A stretch of DNA of 64,000 nt from Ralstonia pickettii (GCF_000607165.1 NZ_JFZG01000006.1:248001-312000); one strand, 5' to 3'; counted from the first letter of the stretch, positions 1-10,291 are shown. Program-made: numbers and translations. Notes: generated from the sequence alone by a model not told the origin.

Positions 1-29
1 CTGGCGCGGTAGCGCGCCTCTTCCCTCTT

Positions 30-1148
30 CTACTCCTTCATCAGCAGCTTGAGCTGGCCCGTAGAGGCCAGCGCCTTCACAGCGCCCGCGCCCATGGCCG
101 TGCCGAGCTTGCGTGCCACGCGCGAGGCGAAGTTTTCCTTGACGGTGTAGTCGACCACGTCCGGAGCCTTGATGACGCTGCGAGCGACGAAATCCGAGCT
201 GCCGATCGCGTCGGCCAGACCAAGATCCACGGCCTTGGCGCCCGTCCAAAACAGGCCCGTGAACAGCGTCGGATCGTCCTTCAGACGGTTGCCTCGCCCC
301 TGCTTCACCACATCGATGAACTGCTGGTGCACCTGATCGAGCATCTCCTGCGCATACTGCTTCTGCTGGGGCGACACGGGCGAGAACGGATCGAGCATTC
401 CCTTGTTCGAACCGGCCGTGAGCAGGCGGCGCTCCACGCCCACCTTGTCCATCAGACCAGTAAAGCCGAAGCCGTCCATCAGCACGCCGATCGAGCCGAC
501 GATGCTGGCCTTGTCGACGTAGATTTTGTCGGCAGCTGCGGCCACGTAATAACCGCCTGACGCGCACATCTCTTCGACCACAACGTACAGCGGAATCTTT
601 TTGTACTTGGCGCGAAGACGGCGGATTTCATCGTTGATCATGCCCGCCTGCACCGGCGAGCCGCCCGGCGAATTGATCTTCAGGATCACACCGACGGTGT
701 TGTCGTCCGCAAACGCGGCTTGCAACGAGGCGTTGATGTTCTCGGCGCTGGCGTTTGTATTGGCCGCAATTTCGCCGTCGAGCGTGACAACCGCCGTGTG
801 GCGGCCCGTGCTGACGGTCTCGCCTTCCAGACTGGCGAACGCGTAAATAAGCACCCCGATCAGGCCCAGTGTCACGAAGCGGAAAAAGATGCGCCAGCGG
901 CGCGCGGCGCGCTGCTCACGGACGGTTGCCATCAATACTTTTTCCAGCACCTCTCGCTCCCAGCCGCCGGCCTGCGCGGATGCTGCCGGCGCAGATGCCG
1001 ATGCGGGCTTACCGGCAGCCGGGTTCCGCAATTCGGCTTCAAGCGGATGATCAGCGTGCTGGGTGACTTCCAGCGCTTCTGATTTGCCTGCACCCTCGTT
1101 GGGGGCGTCGTCGGGCCCTTTCGGCGGAATCGAGTCGGTCATAGACAA
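30..1148 (-). CDS. S49 family (SppA-type) membrane serine protease
   Basis: Predicted membrane-anchored serine protease of family S49, the signal peptide peptidase A type, which degrades membrane-embedded or leftover signal peptides from the periplasmic side. The 372-aa protein has a Pro/Ala-rich cytosolic N-terminus (1-80), one transmembrane helix (about 88-106) and a protease domain. Ser197 in ASGGYYVA and Lys249 in SNKGM are 52 residues apart, the spacing of the Ser-Lys dyad in single-domain SppA proteins; the upstream PGG motif (161-163) is also present. It follows the Rieske gene after 33 bp on the same strand, so cotranscription is likely. A Met at codon 3 is an equally possible start. 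Family assignment is firm; the physiological substrate is unknown. Confidence 0.93.
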   Translation of the reverse strand: MSMTDSIPPKGPDDAPNEGAGKSEALEVTQHADHPLEAELRNPAAGKPASASAPAASAQAGGWEREVLEKVLMATVREQRAARRWRIFFRFVTLGLIGVLIYAFASLEGETVSTGRHTAVVTLDGEIAANTNASAENINASLQAAFADDNTVGVILKINSPGGSPVQAGMINDEIRRLRAKYKKIPLYVVVEEMCASGGYYVAAAADKIYVDKASIVGSIGVLMDGFGFTGLMDKVGVERRLLTAGSNKGMLDPFSPVSPQQKQYAQEMLDQVHQQFIDVVKQGRGNRLKDDPTLFTGLFWTGAKAVDLGLADAIGSSDFVARSVIKAPDVVDYTVKENFASRVARKLGTAMGAGAVKALASTGQLKLLMKE

Positions 1149-1181
1149 GGAGAAAAACGGTCGAGAAGAAAAACTGCGCTG

Positions 1182-1583
1182 CTAGGCAGAAGGTGTTGGC
1201 ACCGGCGCGGGCTCGGGCGCCCGAAATAGCGCATCCGGTTGCCACCAGACTGCGCCGTCGCGCTCAGCAACCTCAAGCTTGGACAAATGCGAGCCCCGGC
1301 AAGGGCCGCCGACGCACCGGCCAGTATCCGGCTCGTAAATGGCGCCATGCGTTGCACACATCAGATACAGGCCCGAACTTTCAAAAAACTGGCCTTCCTG
1401 CCAATCCATTTCCATCGGCACATGCGCACACTGGTTCAAATAACCGTGGACGCCGCCCGCGTAACGGACGACAAACGCGCTGACGAGCCGCCCGCGCACC
1501 TCCACCTGAAACCGGACCCCCAGGCCGCCATCTTCCAGCGCGGCGCCCTCGCACACACGAATTTGCTCAGCCATATCAGGCAT
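1182..1583 (-). CDS. Rieske [2Fe-2S] ferredoxin-like protein
   Basis: Small soluble Rieske protein of 133 aa. The cluster-binding motif is complete: Cys52-Ala-His54 in the first loop and Cys76-x2-His79 in the second, so it should bind a 2Fe-2S cluster with two Cys and two His ligands. No oxygenase catalytic domain is attached, so it probably acts as an electron carrier or as a component for an unidentified partner. It overlaps the end of the HAD phosphatase gene by 8 bp, which indicates translational coupling in one operon with the HAD and S49 genes. An alternative start lies three codons downstream (MAEQ), which would leave the two genes 1 bp apart. Confidence 0.85.
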   Translation of the reverse strand: MPDMAEQIRVCEGAALEDGGLGVRFQVEVRGRLVSAFVVRYAGGVHGYLNQCAHVPMEMDWQEGQFFESSGLYLMCATHGAIYEPDTGRCVGGPCRGSHLSKLEVAERDGAVWWQPDALFRAPEPAPVPTPSA

Positions 1584-2235
1584 GTTGCGTCAGCCAATTG
1601 TGTAAATCGGGAACCGACTTGGCGCTATACAGTGGCGTAAGCGAATCCAGCACATCGGCAGGATGCGCGCCGTATGTGACGGCTACGCCGGCGGCGCCCG
1701 CATTGGCCGCCATCTGCAGATCGTGCGTCGTGTCGCCAATCATCACCGTGCGCTCGACCTCCATGCCGAGATCGCGCGTAAGTTCGAGCAGCATCGCGGG
1801 GTGCGGCTTGGAGAATGTCTCATCTGCGCAGCGCGTGTTGTCGAAGACGCCCGTCAGATTCGTCGCTTCCATCGCACGTTGCAGGCCAACGCGGGATTTG
1901 CCCGTCGCCACGGCAAGCAGATAATTCTGGCGGCGCAATGCCTCCAGCATCTCACGCACACCCGGAAACAACACGAGCTGCGCGTCGCGGCTGAGGTAAT
2001 GGAAGCGATATCGGTCAGCCAGCTTGCCGTAGTCGGCAGGATCGAGGGTCGGCACAGCATATTCGAGGGCATCCCGCAGGCCCAGTCCGATCACGTGGCT
2101 CGCCCGTGTATCGTCGGGCACCGGGAGGTCAAGATCCCGGCATGCAAGCTGGATCGACCGGGTAATGGCCGACGTCGAATCCATCAACGTGCCATCCCAA
2201 TCGAAGACGATCAGATCAAAGCGCTGCTGCGGCAT
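1576..2235 (-). CDS. HAD-superfamily phosphatase (phosphoglycolate phosphatase-like)
   Basis: Haloacid dehalogenase-type hydrolase of 219 aa. Motif I is FDWDGT with the nucleophile Asp12 and general acid Asp14; motif II is the Thr/Ser in ATGKS, motif III the Lys in SKPHP, and motif IV is GDTTHD. The helical cap between motifs I and II matches subfamily IA, as in phosphoglycolate phosphatase and related small-sugar phosphatases. The start codon lies inside the 3' end of rluC (20-bp overlap), and the 3' end overlaps the Rieske gene, so the four genes form one transcription unit. In Burkholderiales a HAD phosphatase directly after rluC is common. The exact substrate cannot be read from the sequence. 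Confidence 0.88.
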   Translation of the reverse strand: MPQQRFDLIVFDWDGTLMDSTSAITRSIQLACRDLDLPVPDDTRASHVIGLGLRDALEYAVPTLDPADYGKLADRYRFHYLSRDAQLVLFPGVREMLEALRRQNYLLAVATGKSRVGLQRAMEATNLTGVFDNTRCADETFSKPHPAMLLELTRDLGMEVERTVMIGDTTHDLQMAANAGAAGVAVTYGAHPADVLDSLTPLYSAKSVPDLHNWLTQHA

Positions 2236-3250
2236 CGGAATCGGGGCCCTGGAAAGCGTTTAGGAAATCGGCACACTCGGCGGGCAACGGCGCATTGAAC
2301 GTGACGATTTCACCGCTTTGCGGATGCGTCAGCTGCAGGCGATGCGCATGCAAGAACATCCGTGCCAGCCGCGGCGAAGCATTCGCACGGGATAGAGCCT
2401 TGTTCAAAGCGAAATCGCCGTACTTGTCGTCACCCAGGATCGGAAAACCGGCGTGCGCGAGATGCACACGTATCTGGTGCGTACGCCCGGTCTTCAGCTC
2501 GGCCTCCAGCAATGTGTACGGGCCAAAAACCCCCACCTTGTTGAAGATCGTGTGCGACGCTTGCCCATCCGCCTGTACACGCACCCGGCGCTCGCCTTCC
2601 GGCGTGGTGTATTTGTGCAGTGGCGATTTGATGTGTTGACGCTTGTGCGGCCAGACGCCTTTCACAGCCGCAAAGTACCGCTTGTCCAACTGACCCTCAC
2701 GGATCTGCTCATGCAGCGCTACCAGCGCAGAGCGTTTTTTGGCGAGCAGCAGAACACCCGACGTTTCACGATCGAGGCGGTGTACCAACTCCAGAAACTT
2801 CGCTTCCGGGCGCGACTGGCGCAATTGCTCGATCACCCCGAACGCGACCCCGGAGCCGCCGTGTACAGCCACCCCGGCGGGCTTATCGATCACCAACAGA
2901 TGCGCATCTTCGTGAAGGATCGTGAATTCTGCCGCCGGCACCGGGCGCGCGGCTTCTACCTGCTGGGCGATCCGCAGCGGCGGAATACGAACCAGGTCGC
3001 CGAGTTTCAAGCGGTATTCCGCATCGATGCGACCCTTGTTAACCCGCACCTCGCCGGACCGCAGGATGCGGTAGATATGGCTTTTGGGCACGCCCTTGGC
3101 CACGCGCATCAAGAAATTATCGATGCGCTGCCCTTCGGCGTCCTCGCCGATTTCAACATAGGCGACCGACTTGCCGTCGAGTGCGTCGCCGAGTGTGCCA
3201 TGTCCGGCCTGTTGAATGCGGCCATCAAATGGATGGCGTAACTCATTCAT
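2216..3250 (-). CDS. rluC: 23S rRNA pseudouridine synthase RluC
   Basis: Pseudouridine synthase of the RluA family, 344 aa, expected to modify U955, U2504 and U2580 of 23S rRNA (E. coli numbering). An S4 RNA-binding domain occupies about 40-95 (RIDNFLMRVAKGVP), followed by the catalytic domain with Asp160 in HRLDRETSG. The ATG at 3250 is preferred; the reading frame stays open up to a TTG at 3316, but that extension has no family similarity. It is divergent from rne, an arrangement also seen in E. coli, where rne and rluC are adjacent and divergent. This supports RluC over the paralogues RluD and RluA. Confidence 0.92.
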   Translation of the reverse strand: MNELRHPFDGRIQQAGHGTLGDALDGKSVAYVEIGEDAEGQRIDNFLMRVAKGVPKSHIYRILRSGEVRVNKGRIDAEYRLKLGDLVRIPPLRIAQQVEAARPVPAAEFTILHEDAHLLVIDKPAGVAVHGGSGVAFGVIEQLRQSRPEAKFLELVHRLDRETSGVLLLAKKRSALVALHEQIREGQLDKRYFAAVKGVWPHKRQHIKSPLHKYTTPEGERRVRVQADGQASHTIFNKVGVFGPYTLLEAELKTGRTHQIRVHLAHAGFPILGDDKYGDFALNKALSRANASPRLARMFLHAHRLQLTHPQSGEIVTFNAPLPAECADFLNAFQGPDSDAAAAL

Positions 3251-3986
3251 TTTCAATATAATTTTCTCGCTGGACAGTCGTTTAAGCGCCAGCAACAGCC
3301 GGTCGGAACGAAACAACAGGTATTGTACACAGCCACCGTTTCGGTCCGGAACGCGCCGATCTCTCGCCCACTTGTGTTACAAAGCTAATCACGTGGCCGA
3401 CTAATCGGCACGAAAGCAGCACGCACCGCTGTCCCATCGCGCAGGACGTGAACCAAAGATCACGTCGGCAAGGTCGGCCAGCGTAGAACGAGCAGCTGGT
3501 AGAACAGAATTCAAAGGCGGGCGCCACATGGTCATCCATACGGCGCCCGCTTGGTGAAAGAAGCCCTTGCCGCACCAGACTGGTGCCGGCCGGCTGAACA
3601 TCCGGTTACCGCGTTGCCATGGCGGTCCGGCGGCAAAACTCCAAAAAGCAGCACGCCGCCCGATCTGCCCCGCCGCGGGTTTCGTCCGGACAAGCCGTCC
3701 GTCAATTCGCTCTTTGTGGTCGCTTCACGCGACTCGCCGCCGCCGGCCCGCCTGCGAATGCATCGGGCCCGTGGCACGAGTGACAGGACGCGCAACTGGA
3801 CGCCAACCGCGTCCGCGGACTCCGCCCTGCCATCCATGATGATGCGTGGAATGCCCTCATTTCTTTCACCCGTGCCCCGTCGCGCCTTTTTTGTTGGCCG
3901 ACACCTCGGCAATTCGTTGACCACCCGCTCCGCCTTTGCGTGCTCCATGAAGCGCCGTGCTTGCACGGCATTGGAGTGAGGTTGCA
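3251..3986. promoter_or_regulatory. rluC-rne divergent intergenic region with long rne leader
   Basis: 736 bp without a convincing gene. A TACAAT hexamer on the minus strand (3322-3327) could be the -10 of rluC, giving a leader of roughly 65 nt, though no good -35 is visible. On the plus strand a hairpin GCCGTG/CACGGC with a 4-nt loop (3954-3969) ends three bases before the Shine-Dalgarno GGAGTGAGG (3973-3981) of rne. In E. coli the long rne 5' leader carries stem-loops that RNase E itself binds to autoregulate; this gap is of suitable size for the same arrangement, but the structural match is inference. Short open frames here have no recognisable product. Confidence 0.5.
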
Positions 3987-6900
3987 ATGAAACGCATGTT
4001 GTTCAATGCGACGCAGCAAGAAGAATTGCGCGTCGCCATTGTCGATGGTCAGAAACTGATCGATATCGACATCGAAACCGCCGGGCGCGAACAGCGCAAA
4101 GGCAATATCTACAAGGGTGTCATCACCCGCATCGAACCGTCGCTGGAAGCGTGCTTCGTCAACTACGGCGAAGAGCGGCACGGTTTTCTCCCCTTCAAGG
4201 AAGTCGCCCGCGCCTATTTCAAGGACGGTGTGGACGTGCGCGGCGCGCGCATCCAGGACGCCCTGTCTGAAGGCCAGGAGCTGATCGTCCAGGTTGAAAA
4301 GGAAGAGCGCGGCAACAAGGGCGCAGCCCTGACCACGTTCATTTCGCTGGCCGGCCGCTATCTGGTGCTGATGCCGAACAACCCGCGGGGCGGTGGCGTG
4401 TCGCGCCGCATCGAGGGAGAAGACCGCCAGGAACTGCGCGAGACGATGGCGCAGCTGGAAGTGCCGGACGGCATGAGCATCATCGCCCGCACCGCCGGTA
4501 TCGGCCGATCGGCCGAAGAGCTTCAGTGGGACCTGAACTACCTGATGCAGCTGTGGAAGGCCGTTGATGGTGCCGCCGTCGACAATAAGGCCCCGCTGCT
4601 GATCTATCTCGAATCCAGCTTGGTGATCCGCGCGATTCGCGATTACTTCCAGCCAGATATCGGCGAAATCCTGATCGATACGGACGATATCTACGATCAG
4701 GCCCGCGCTTTCATGAGCGTGGTAATGCCCGACAACATGAATCGGGTGAAGAAGTACCGCGACGACGTTCCCCTGTTCTCGCGCTTCCAGATCGAACACC
4801 AGATTGAATCGGCGTACTCGCGCATGGTGATGCTGCCGTCGGGCGGCGCCATCGTGATCGACCACACCGAGGCGCTCGTCGCTATTGACGTGAACTCGGC
4901 CCGCGCCACCAAAGGCGCCGATATCGAAGAAACCGCCGCACGCACCAACCTTGAGGCTGCCGACGAAATCGCTCGCCAGCTCCGCCTGCGTGACTTGGGC
5001 GGTCTGATCGTGATCGACTTCATCGACATGGAGTCGAGCAAGGCCCAGAAGGACGTGGAAACCCGCCTGAAAGACGCGCTGCGCCACGACCGCGCCCGCG
5101 TGCAGATGGGCAAGATCAGCCGTTTCGGCCTGATGGAGCTGTCGCGCCAGCGCCTGCGTCCGTCGCTGTCGGAAGGCTCGCACGTCACTTGCCCGCGCTG
5201 TAACGGCACGGGCCACATTCGCGATACTGAATCCTCTGCCCTGCAGGTGCTGCGCATCATCCAGGAAGAGGCGATGAAGGAAAACACCGCCGCAATTCAC
5301 TGCCAGGTGCCGGTGGAGGTGGCTGCGTTCCTGCTCAACGAGAAGCGCCCGGATATCAACCTGATCGAGACGCGCTTCAAGGTCAACGTGCTGTTGATCC
5401 CGAACAAGCATCTGGAGACGCCGCATTACAAGCTGGAACGTCTGCGCCACGACGATCCGCGTCTGGACGACGACAAGGCCAGCTACAAGATGGCCGAAGA
5501 GGCCGCTAAGGAACTGGAAGCCGACACCGCCTACAGCACCCGTAAGGAAGCTGCCAAGCCGCGCCAGGAAGCCGCTGTCAAGGGCATCACGCCGGACCAA
5601 CCGGCACCCGTGTCGGTGCCGCGCGCTGAGCGTCCGGCTCGTACTGAAGCCGCTCCAGCACCGCAGGCACCGGCTCCGGTGCCCGCCCAGGGTGGTTTCG
5701 TTTCGTGGCTGAAATCGCTGTTTGGCGCCAAGCCGGCCGAGCCGGTGGTGGCTGCGCCCGTCGAAACACCGAAGCAACGTGCTGAAGAAGGCAACCGCCA
5801 AGGCCGTGGCAATCGTCAGGACCGTGGTGGCCGTGGCCAGCGCGGCGAACGTGGCGAGCGCCAAGGTCAAGGCCAAAACGGCCGTGATGGCAACCGCCAG
5901 GGCCGCGAGCGCAACGAAGTCCGCGAAGGTCAGCAACAAGGCCAGCGCGAAGGTCAACGTGACGGCCAGCGTGACGGTCAGCGCGGCAACCGCGATCGCA
6001 ACCGCCAGCCGGCCCAGGTCGAAGGCGCTGTTCGCGAGACGGCTGAAGCTCGTCAGCCGCAGCAAGGCCAGGAAGTGCGCGGCGAGGGCCAGAACCAGGG
6101 CCAAGGCCAAGGCCGCCGCGAGCGCAATCAGGAACGCCGCGAACGCCAGCCGCGTGAAGCCCGTGAGGGTCGTGAGCCGCGCGAGCCACGTGAAAACCGC
6201 GAGCCGCGCGAAAGCCGCAGCGAGCGCGACCAACAAGCCAAGGAAGCCGCAGCCGTGGCCGCCGAAGCCCTAATCGACCCGACCGCCGCATCGCAAGTGC
6301 CGCAACCGCTGCTCGACACCGCTGCGCCGGCAGAAGGCGTCGTGGGCGAAGGCGTGACTCCTGGCGTGGAAGGCAACGGTGAAGGTGAAGAGCGCCGCCG
6401 TCGTGGCCGCCGTGGCCGCAACCGCTATCGTCGTGACCGCGAGGGTGCGGAAGGCGTCCGTGCAGAAAGTGAAGGTGAAGGTGAAGGTGAAAACGAAGGC
6501 GCTGAACACGCAGACGAAGCCGTCGCCGAAATGCATGCCGAGCCGGTGCTGCCCGCGACCGTGACGGAACCCGTGCAGACGACGTCGTTCGCACCTGTTG
6601 AGAACCCGGCTCCGGTGGTACACGAACCGGTGCATGCTCCGGAAGCTGTCGCACCTGTGTCGGCCCTGCCGCAAGTGCAGCCCGCGGAGCCTGCCCTTGC
6701 AACCGCTACCGTAGCGCCTGCCGCAGAAGTGCAAGCGCCTCAAGAGGCCATCGTGACGGCCTTCGCCGAAGTGCCGGCTCCGGTGCCGGCTCCGGTCAGC
6801 ACGATCGCCAAGGCTTCACCGTTGCCGATCGAGACGCTGCAGAGCGTGCTGGACAACGCTGGCATGACATGGGTCCACACTGACGATCAGAAGCTGCGTG

Positions 6901-7037
6901 CCTCGCAGGAAGAAGCTGCGCGCACCGTTACGGCACCGCGTGTGCCGCGCGAGCGCAAGCCGCTGCCGCCGGTCCAGCACGGCCCGATGGTTTTGGTCGA
7001 AACCAACCGCCCGGCGGGTGGTGCAGACCAGCAGTAA
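3987..7037 (+). CDS. rne: Ribonuclease E
   Basis: Endoribonuclease RNase E, 1016 aa, central to mRNA decay and rRNA/tRNA processing and the scaffold of the degradosome. The catalytic half runs to about residue 510: S1 RNA-binding domain (about 35-120), RNase H-like and DNase I-like parts (VAIDVNSA and DFIDM carry the Mg-binding acids), and the Zn-link CPRC at Cys402/Cys405 that holds the tetramer. The C-terminal half is low-complexity: Arg/Gly/Gln/Glu repeats (about 600-760) suited to RNA binding, then Pro/Val/Ala-rich segments. The start at 3987 is chosen because GGAGTGAGG sits 5 bp upstream; an in-frame GTG at 3957 lacks this. A strong terminator follows the stop. Confidence 0.97.
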   Translation: MKRMLFNATQQEELRVAIVDGQKLIDIDIETAGREQRKGNIYKGVITRIEPSLEACFVNYGEERHGFLPFKEVARAYFKDGVDVRGARIQDALSEGQELIVQVEKEERGNKGAALTTFISLAGRYLVLMPNNPRGGGVSRRIEGEDRQELRETMAQLEVPDGMSIIARTAGIGRSAEELQWDLNYLMQLWKAVDGAAVDNKAPLLIYLESSLVIRAIRDYFQPDIGEILIDTDDIYDQARAFMSVVMPDNMNRVKKYRDDVPLFSRFQIEHQIESAYSRMVMLPSGGAIVIDHTEALVAIDVNSARATKGADIEETAARTNLEAADEIARQLRLRDLGGLIVIDFIDMESSKAQKDVETRLKDALRHDRARVQMGKISRFGLMELSRQRLRPSLSEGSHVTCPRCNGTGHIRDTESSALQVLRIIQEEAMKENTAAIHCQVPVEVAAFLLNEKRPDINLIETRFKVNVLLIPNKHLETPHYKLERLRHDDPRLDDDKASYKMAEEAAKELEADTAYSTRKEAAKPRQEAAVKGITPDQPAPVSVPRAERPARTEAAPAPQAPAPVPAQGGFVSWLKSLFGAKPAEPVVAAPVETPKQRAEEGNRQGRGNRQDRGGRGQRGERGERQGQGQNGRDGNRQGRERNEVREGQQQGQREGQRDGQRDGQRGNRDRNRQPAQVEGAVRETAEARQPQQGQEVRGEGQNQGQGQGRRERNQERRERQPREAREGREPREPRENREPRESRSERDQQAKEAAAVAAEALIDPTAASQVPQPLLDTAAPAEGVVGEGVTPGVEGNGEGEERRRRGRRGRNRYRRDREGAEGVRAESEGEGEGENEGAEHADEAVAEMHAEPVLPATVTEPVQTTSFAPVENPAPVVHEPVHAPEAVAPVSALPQVQPAEPALATATVAPAAEVQAPQEAIVTAFAEVPAPVPAPVSTIAKASPLPIETLQSVLDNAGMTWVHTDDQKLRASQEEAARTVTAPRVPRERKPLPPVQHGPMVLVETNRPAGGADQQ
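6469..6492 (+). repeat. Tandem hexamer in the rne coding region
   Basis: Four consecutive six-base units (GTGAAG three times, then GTGAAA) encode an alternating Gly/Glu stretch in the disordered C-terminal half of RNase E. Because the unit is a multiple of three, copy-number change by slippage would keep the frame. A looser Arg-Glu-Pro repeat lies just upstream (about 6130-6235). Confidence 0.8.
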
Positions 7038-7076
7038 GCAGCACACCGGCGGGTAACCGCCGGGGCAAATACTTGA

Positions 7077-7099
7077 GGGCGGCTTCGGCCGCCCTTTTT
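7077..7099 (+). terminator. Intrinsic terminator of rne
   Basis: Perfect 7-bp stem GGGCGGC/GCCGCCC closed by a TTCG tetraloop and followed by T5. It begins 39 bp after the rne stop codon. A second GC-rich hairpin just upstream (about 7046-7063) has no T tract. Confidence 0.9.
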
Positions 7100-7220
7100 C
7101 CTGTGCGCGATATATCGAGTATGAAACCCCACCGCCCGCGCGGAACGGGGGCTGCGCTACACTCGAAGTTGTATCGGATGCAACAGTCCCGCTTCGCGGA
7201 TTGACGCACCGCACCACACC

Positions 7221-8342
7221 ATGACCGAAACCGTCATCCCCCTCTACGATCTGCGTGATGGCCAGCACCATCGCGCCACGGTGCCTAATGTCCCCAATGT
7301 GCTCGTCCCCGCAGAGGGCACGCTGACGGACACGCGCGGCCGCCGGCTGCACGATCTGCGCATCTCGGTGACGGACCGCTGCAACTTCCGCTGCGTCTAC
7401 TGCATGCCGAAGGACGTGTTCGACAAGGATTACCGCTTCCTGCGGCATTCCGAGCTGCTGTCGTTCGAAGAGATCGAGCGCATGGCGCGGTTGTTTATCG
7501 AGCACGGCGTCGAGAAGATCCGCCTGACCGGCGGCGAGCCGCTGCTGCGCAAGGACATCGAACGCCTGGTCGAGATGCTCGCGCGCCTGACCACGGCCGA
7601 AGGCAAGCCGCTGGACCTGACGCTCACCACAAACGGCGCCTTGCTTGCACGCAAGGCGCAGTCGCTCAAGGACGCGGGCCTCAGCCGCGTAACCGTCAGC
7701 CTTGACGGCATCGACGATGCGACTTTCCGCCGCATGAACGACGTCGACTTTGCGGTGGGCGAAGTGCTGCATGGCATCGAAGTGGCGCACAAGGTCGGAC
7801 TGGCACCGATCAAGGTCAACATGGTCGTCAAGAAAGGCGACAACGATGACCAAATCGTGCCGATGGCGCGTCACTTCCGTGGCAGCGGCATCATCGTCCG
7901 CTTTATCGAATACATGGACGTGGGCACGACCAATCACTGGGAAATGCGTTCTGTCGTGCCCTCAGCGGAGGTCATCAAGCGGCTCTCGGCGGAGTTTGCG
8001 ATTGAACCCGTGTCGGCCAACTACAGCGGCGAGACCGCTGAGCGCTGGCGCTACGTCGATGGCACAGGCGAAATCGGCGTGATTTCCAGCGTGACGCAGG
8101 CGTTCTGCCACGAGTGCACGCGCGCCCGGCTGTCGACCGAAGGCAAGCTATATCTCTGCCTGTTCGCCACAGAAGGTTTCGACCTGCGCGCCCTATTGCG
8201 CAGCGGCGCGACCGATCTCGAACTCTCCAACGCGATCCGCACGGTCTGGCAAGGCCGCGCCGACCGCTACTCCGAATTGCGTGCCAGCGGCGAGGCCCAT
8301 CCGGCCGGCCGGCGCATCGAAATGTCCTACATCGGCGGCTGA
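7221..8342 (+). CDS. moaA: GTP 3',8-cyclase MoaA (molybdenum cofactor biosynthesis)
   Basis: Radical SAM enzyme that converts GTP into 3',8-cyclo-7,8-dihydro-GTP, the first step of molybdopterin synthesis. 373 aa. The SAM-cluster motif is Cys54-x3-Cys58-x2-Cys61 (CNFRCVYC). The C-terminal cluster ligands are the two Cys of CHEC and the Cys of KLYLC. The protein ends in Gly-Gly, which the MoaA active site needs. A 40-residue N-terminal extension precedes the core. First gene of a molybdenum-cofactor cluster: mobA begins 20 bp after the stop and moeA follows. No moaC, moaD or moaE is in this window, so the pathway is completed elsewhere. Confidence 0.96.
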   Translation: MTETVIPLYDLRDGQHHRATVPNVPNVLVPAEGTLTDTRGRRLHDLRISVTDRCNFRCVYCMPKDVFDKDYRFLRHSELLSFEEIERMARLFIEHGVEKIRLTGGEPLLRKDIERLVEMLARLTTAEGKPLDLTLTTNGALLARKAQSLKDAGLSRVTVSLDGIDDATFRRMNDVDFAVGEVLHGIEVAHKVGLAPIKVNMVVKKGDNDDQIVPMARHFRGSGIIVRFIEYMDVGTTNHWEMRSVVPSAEVIKRLSAEFAIEPVSANYSGETAERWRYVDGTGEIGVISSVTQAFCHECTRARLSTEGKLYLCLFATEGFDLRALLRSGATDLELSNAIRTVWQGRADRYSELRASGEAHPAGRRIEMSYIGG

Positions 8343-8362
8343 ACCCGCCAGCATTCAACGAC

Positions 8363-8977
8363 ATGATTCCAACATCCGACATCACCGGCCTGATCCTGGC
8401 CGGCGGCCGGGGCAGCCGCATGGGCGGCGTCGACAAGGGCCTCCAGACATTTCGCGGCGCGCCAATGGCGATGCACACGCTGATGCGCCTGTCGCCGCAG
8501 GTAGGCCATATTCTGATCAACGCCAATCGCAACCTCGCCGCGTATGAATCGTTTGGCGTGCCGGTGGTGGCGGATTCGGTGGCGGACTTTGCCGGCCCCT
8601 TGGCGGGCATCCTGGCCGGGCTGGAGCAATGCCAGACGCGCTACCTGCTGACCGCGCCTTGCGATTCGCCCTTCGTGCCGACCGACCTCGCGGCCAAGCT
8701 CTCGCAGGCAATGGAGGAGGCCAACGCGCGCATCGCCATGCCGGTGACGATGGAGCCGGATGCGCAAGGTCAACTGCGTCGGCAAGTGCAGCCGGTATTC
8801 TGTCTGATCGATGCGCTGCTGGCCGACGACCTGATCGCCTATCTGCAAGGCGGCGGCCGCAAGATCGAAACCTGGGCCGCGCGCCACGCGACGGTGGACG
8901 TGTTGTTTGACGACAGCACCGCCTTCGCCAACATCAACACGCTGGAAGAGCTGCACCATCTGGCCGAGCGCCGCTAG
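8363..8977 (+). CDS. mobA: Molybdenum cofactor guanylyltransferase MobA
   Basis: Transfers GMP from GTP to Mo-molybdopterin to form the guanine dinucleotide cofactor (MGD) used by DMSO-reductase-type enzymes such as nitrate reductase and formate dehydrogenase. 204 aa, the usual length. The nucleotide-binding signature LILAGGRGSRMGG lies at residues 10-22, followed by DKGL. The start at 8363 places the signature near the N-terminus as in the family; the frame is open further upstream but overlaps moaA. It sits between moaA and moeA, and only 33 bp separate it from moeA, so the three are likely one operon. Confidence 0.94.
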   Translation: MIPTSDITGLILAGGRGSRMGGVDKGLQTFRGAPMAMHTLMRLSPQVGHILINANRNLAAYESFGVPVVADSVADFAGPLAGILAGLEQCQTRYLLTAPCDSPFVPTDLAAKLSQAMEEANARIAMPVTMEPDAQGQLRRQVQPVFCLIDALLADDLIAYLQGGGRKIETWAARHATVDVLFDDSTAFANINTLEELHHLAERR

Positions 8978-9010
8978 AGCGCCAACGCCATCCGATCCCT
9001 CATCGACGCC

Positions 9011-10291
9011 ATGACCACCCTCGCCTCTGTCGTTTCGTGCCTGTCCGATTACGATCCGAACGCCCTGCCCGTCGCGCAAGCGCAAGCCATCATGCGCGAC
9101 TTCGTGCAGCCCGTGAGCGGCGTTGCCCGCGTGCCCATCCGCAGCGCGCTTGATCGCGTGCTGGCCGAAGACGTGCTGTCGTCCATCGATGTGCCTTCGC
9201 ACGACAACTCGGCGATGGACGGCTTTGCCTTTGCCAGCGCGGAACTTGCAGGCGAGACAGGCGAAGTCTCCTTGCGCGTGATCGGTACGGCGTACGCGGG
9301 TGTCGCCTTTGATGGTGCGCCCAGCGCAGGTGAAGCCGTGCGCGTGATGACCGGTGCCGTCATGCCGGCAGGCTGCGATACGGTCATCCCGCAGGAATTC
9401 ACGCAAGGCGATGCTGAGACCGTCCGCTTTGCTCGCGATGCCGTGCGCGCCGGCGACAACCGCCGTCTGCGTGGTGAAGACCTTGCGCGAGGCAGTGCCG
9501 CGCTGTCCGCCGGCCGTACACTGCGCCCCGCCGATATTGGCCTGCTCGCCTCCCTCGGCATCGCCGAAGTGTCTGTGCGCCGCAAGCTGCGCGTGGCGTT
9601 CTTCTCCACCGGCGACGAGCTGCGCTCCATTGGTGAGCCGCTCGACGCCGGCTGCGTGTACGACTCCAACCGCTACACGCTGCACGGCATGCTCTCGCGC
9701 CTGGGCGTGGAACTGCTCGACATGGGCGTCGTGCGCGACGACCCGGCGGCGCTGGAAGCCGCCTTCCGCACCGCCGCCGAAAACGCCGATGCGATCATCA
9801 CTTCGGGCGGTGTCTCCGTCGGCGAAGCGGACTTCACCAAACAGATGATGGCCAAGCTCGGCGACGTGACGTTCTGGAAGATCGCCATGCGCCCGGGCCG
9901 ACCGATGGCGTTCGGGCGCATCGCATCAAATGGCCGCAGCGCGTTCCTCTTTGGCTTGCCGGGCAACCCGGTGGCGGTGATGGTGACGTTCTATCACTTC
10001 GTACGCGGCGCGCTGCTGCGCATGATGGGCGCCACCGACGCCGGCGCACCACTGGTGCCGGCCGTGAGCGCTACCCCAATCCGCAAGCGCCCCGGGCGCA
10101 CGGAATACCAGCGCGCAATCGCCGCCCTGAATGATCGCGGCCAGCTTGAAGTCCGCCTGACCGGCCAGCAAGGTTCGGGCGTCCTGCGTTCCATGAGCGA
10201 AGCAAATTGTTTCGTCGTGCTCGCCCACGAACAAGGCCAGGTCAACGCCGGTGACGCTGTGCAGGTATTGCTATTCGACGGCCTCGTCTGA
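9011..10291 (+). CDS. moeA: Molybdopterin molybdenumtransferase MoeA
   Basis: Inserts molybdate into adenylated molybdopterin. 426 aa, normal for the family. Visible signatures are DNSAMDGFAF near residues 62-71 in domain I, the MoaB/Mog-like domain motif TSGGVSVGEADF, and FGLPGNPVAVMV in the active-site region. The C-terminal MoeA domain IV is complete (ends in VQVLLFDGLV). Third gene of the moaA-mobA-moeA cluster, with a short 33-bp gap to mobA. Together these genes cover cyclisation of GTP, metal insertion and nucleotide attachment. Confidence 0.96.
   Translation: MTTLASVVSCLSDYDPNALPVAQAQAIMRDFVQPVSGVARVPIRSALDRVLAEDVLSSIDVPSHDNSAMDGFAFASAELAGETGEVSLRVIGTAYAGVAFDGAPSAGEAVRVMTGAVMPAGCDTVIPQEFTQGDAETVRFARDAVRAGDNRRLRGEDLARGSAALSAGRTLRPADIGLLASLGIAEVSVRRKLRVAFFSTGDELRSIGEPLDAGCVYDSNRYTLHGMLSRLGVELLDMGVVRDDPAALEAAFRTAAENADAIITSGGVSVGEADFTKQMMAKLGDVTFWKIAMRPGRPMAFGRIASNGRSAFLFGLPGNPVAVMVTFYHFVRGALLRMMGATDAGAPLVPAVSATPIRKRPGRTEYQRAIAALNDRGQLEVRLTGQQGSGVLRSMSEANCFVVLAHEQGQVNAGDAVQVLLFDGLV

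Noticed and set aside
3702-6236. 844-codon open frame antisense to rne
   Set aside because: Hydrophobic low-complexity product that mirrors the repeats of rne; rne has all conserved domains and a good ribosome site, so this is a GC-rich shadow frame.
7100-7220. Molybdenum-cofactor riboswitch before moaA
   Set aside because: The 121-bp gap is too short and shows no matching stems to the known moco element.
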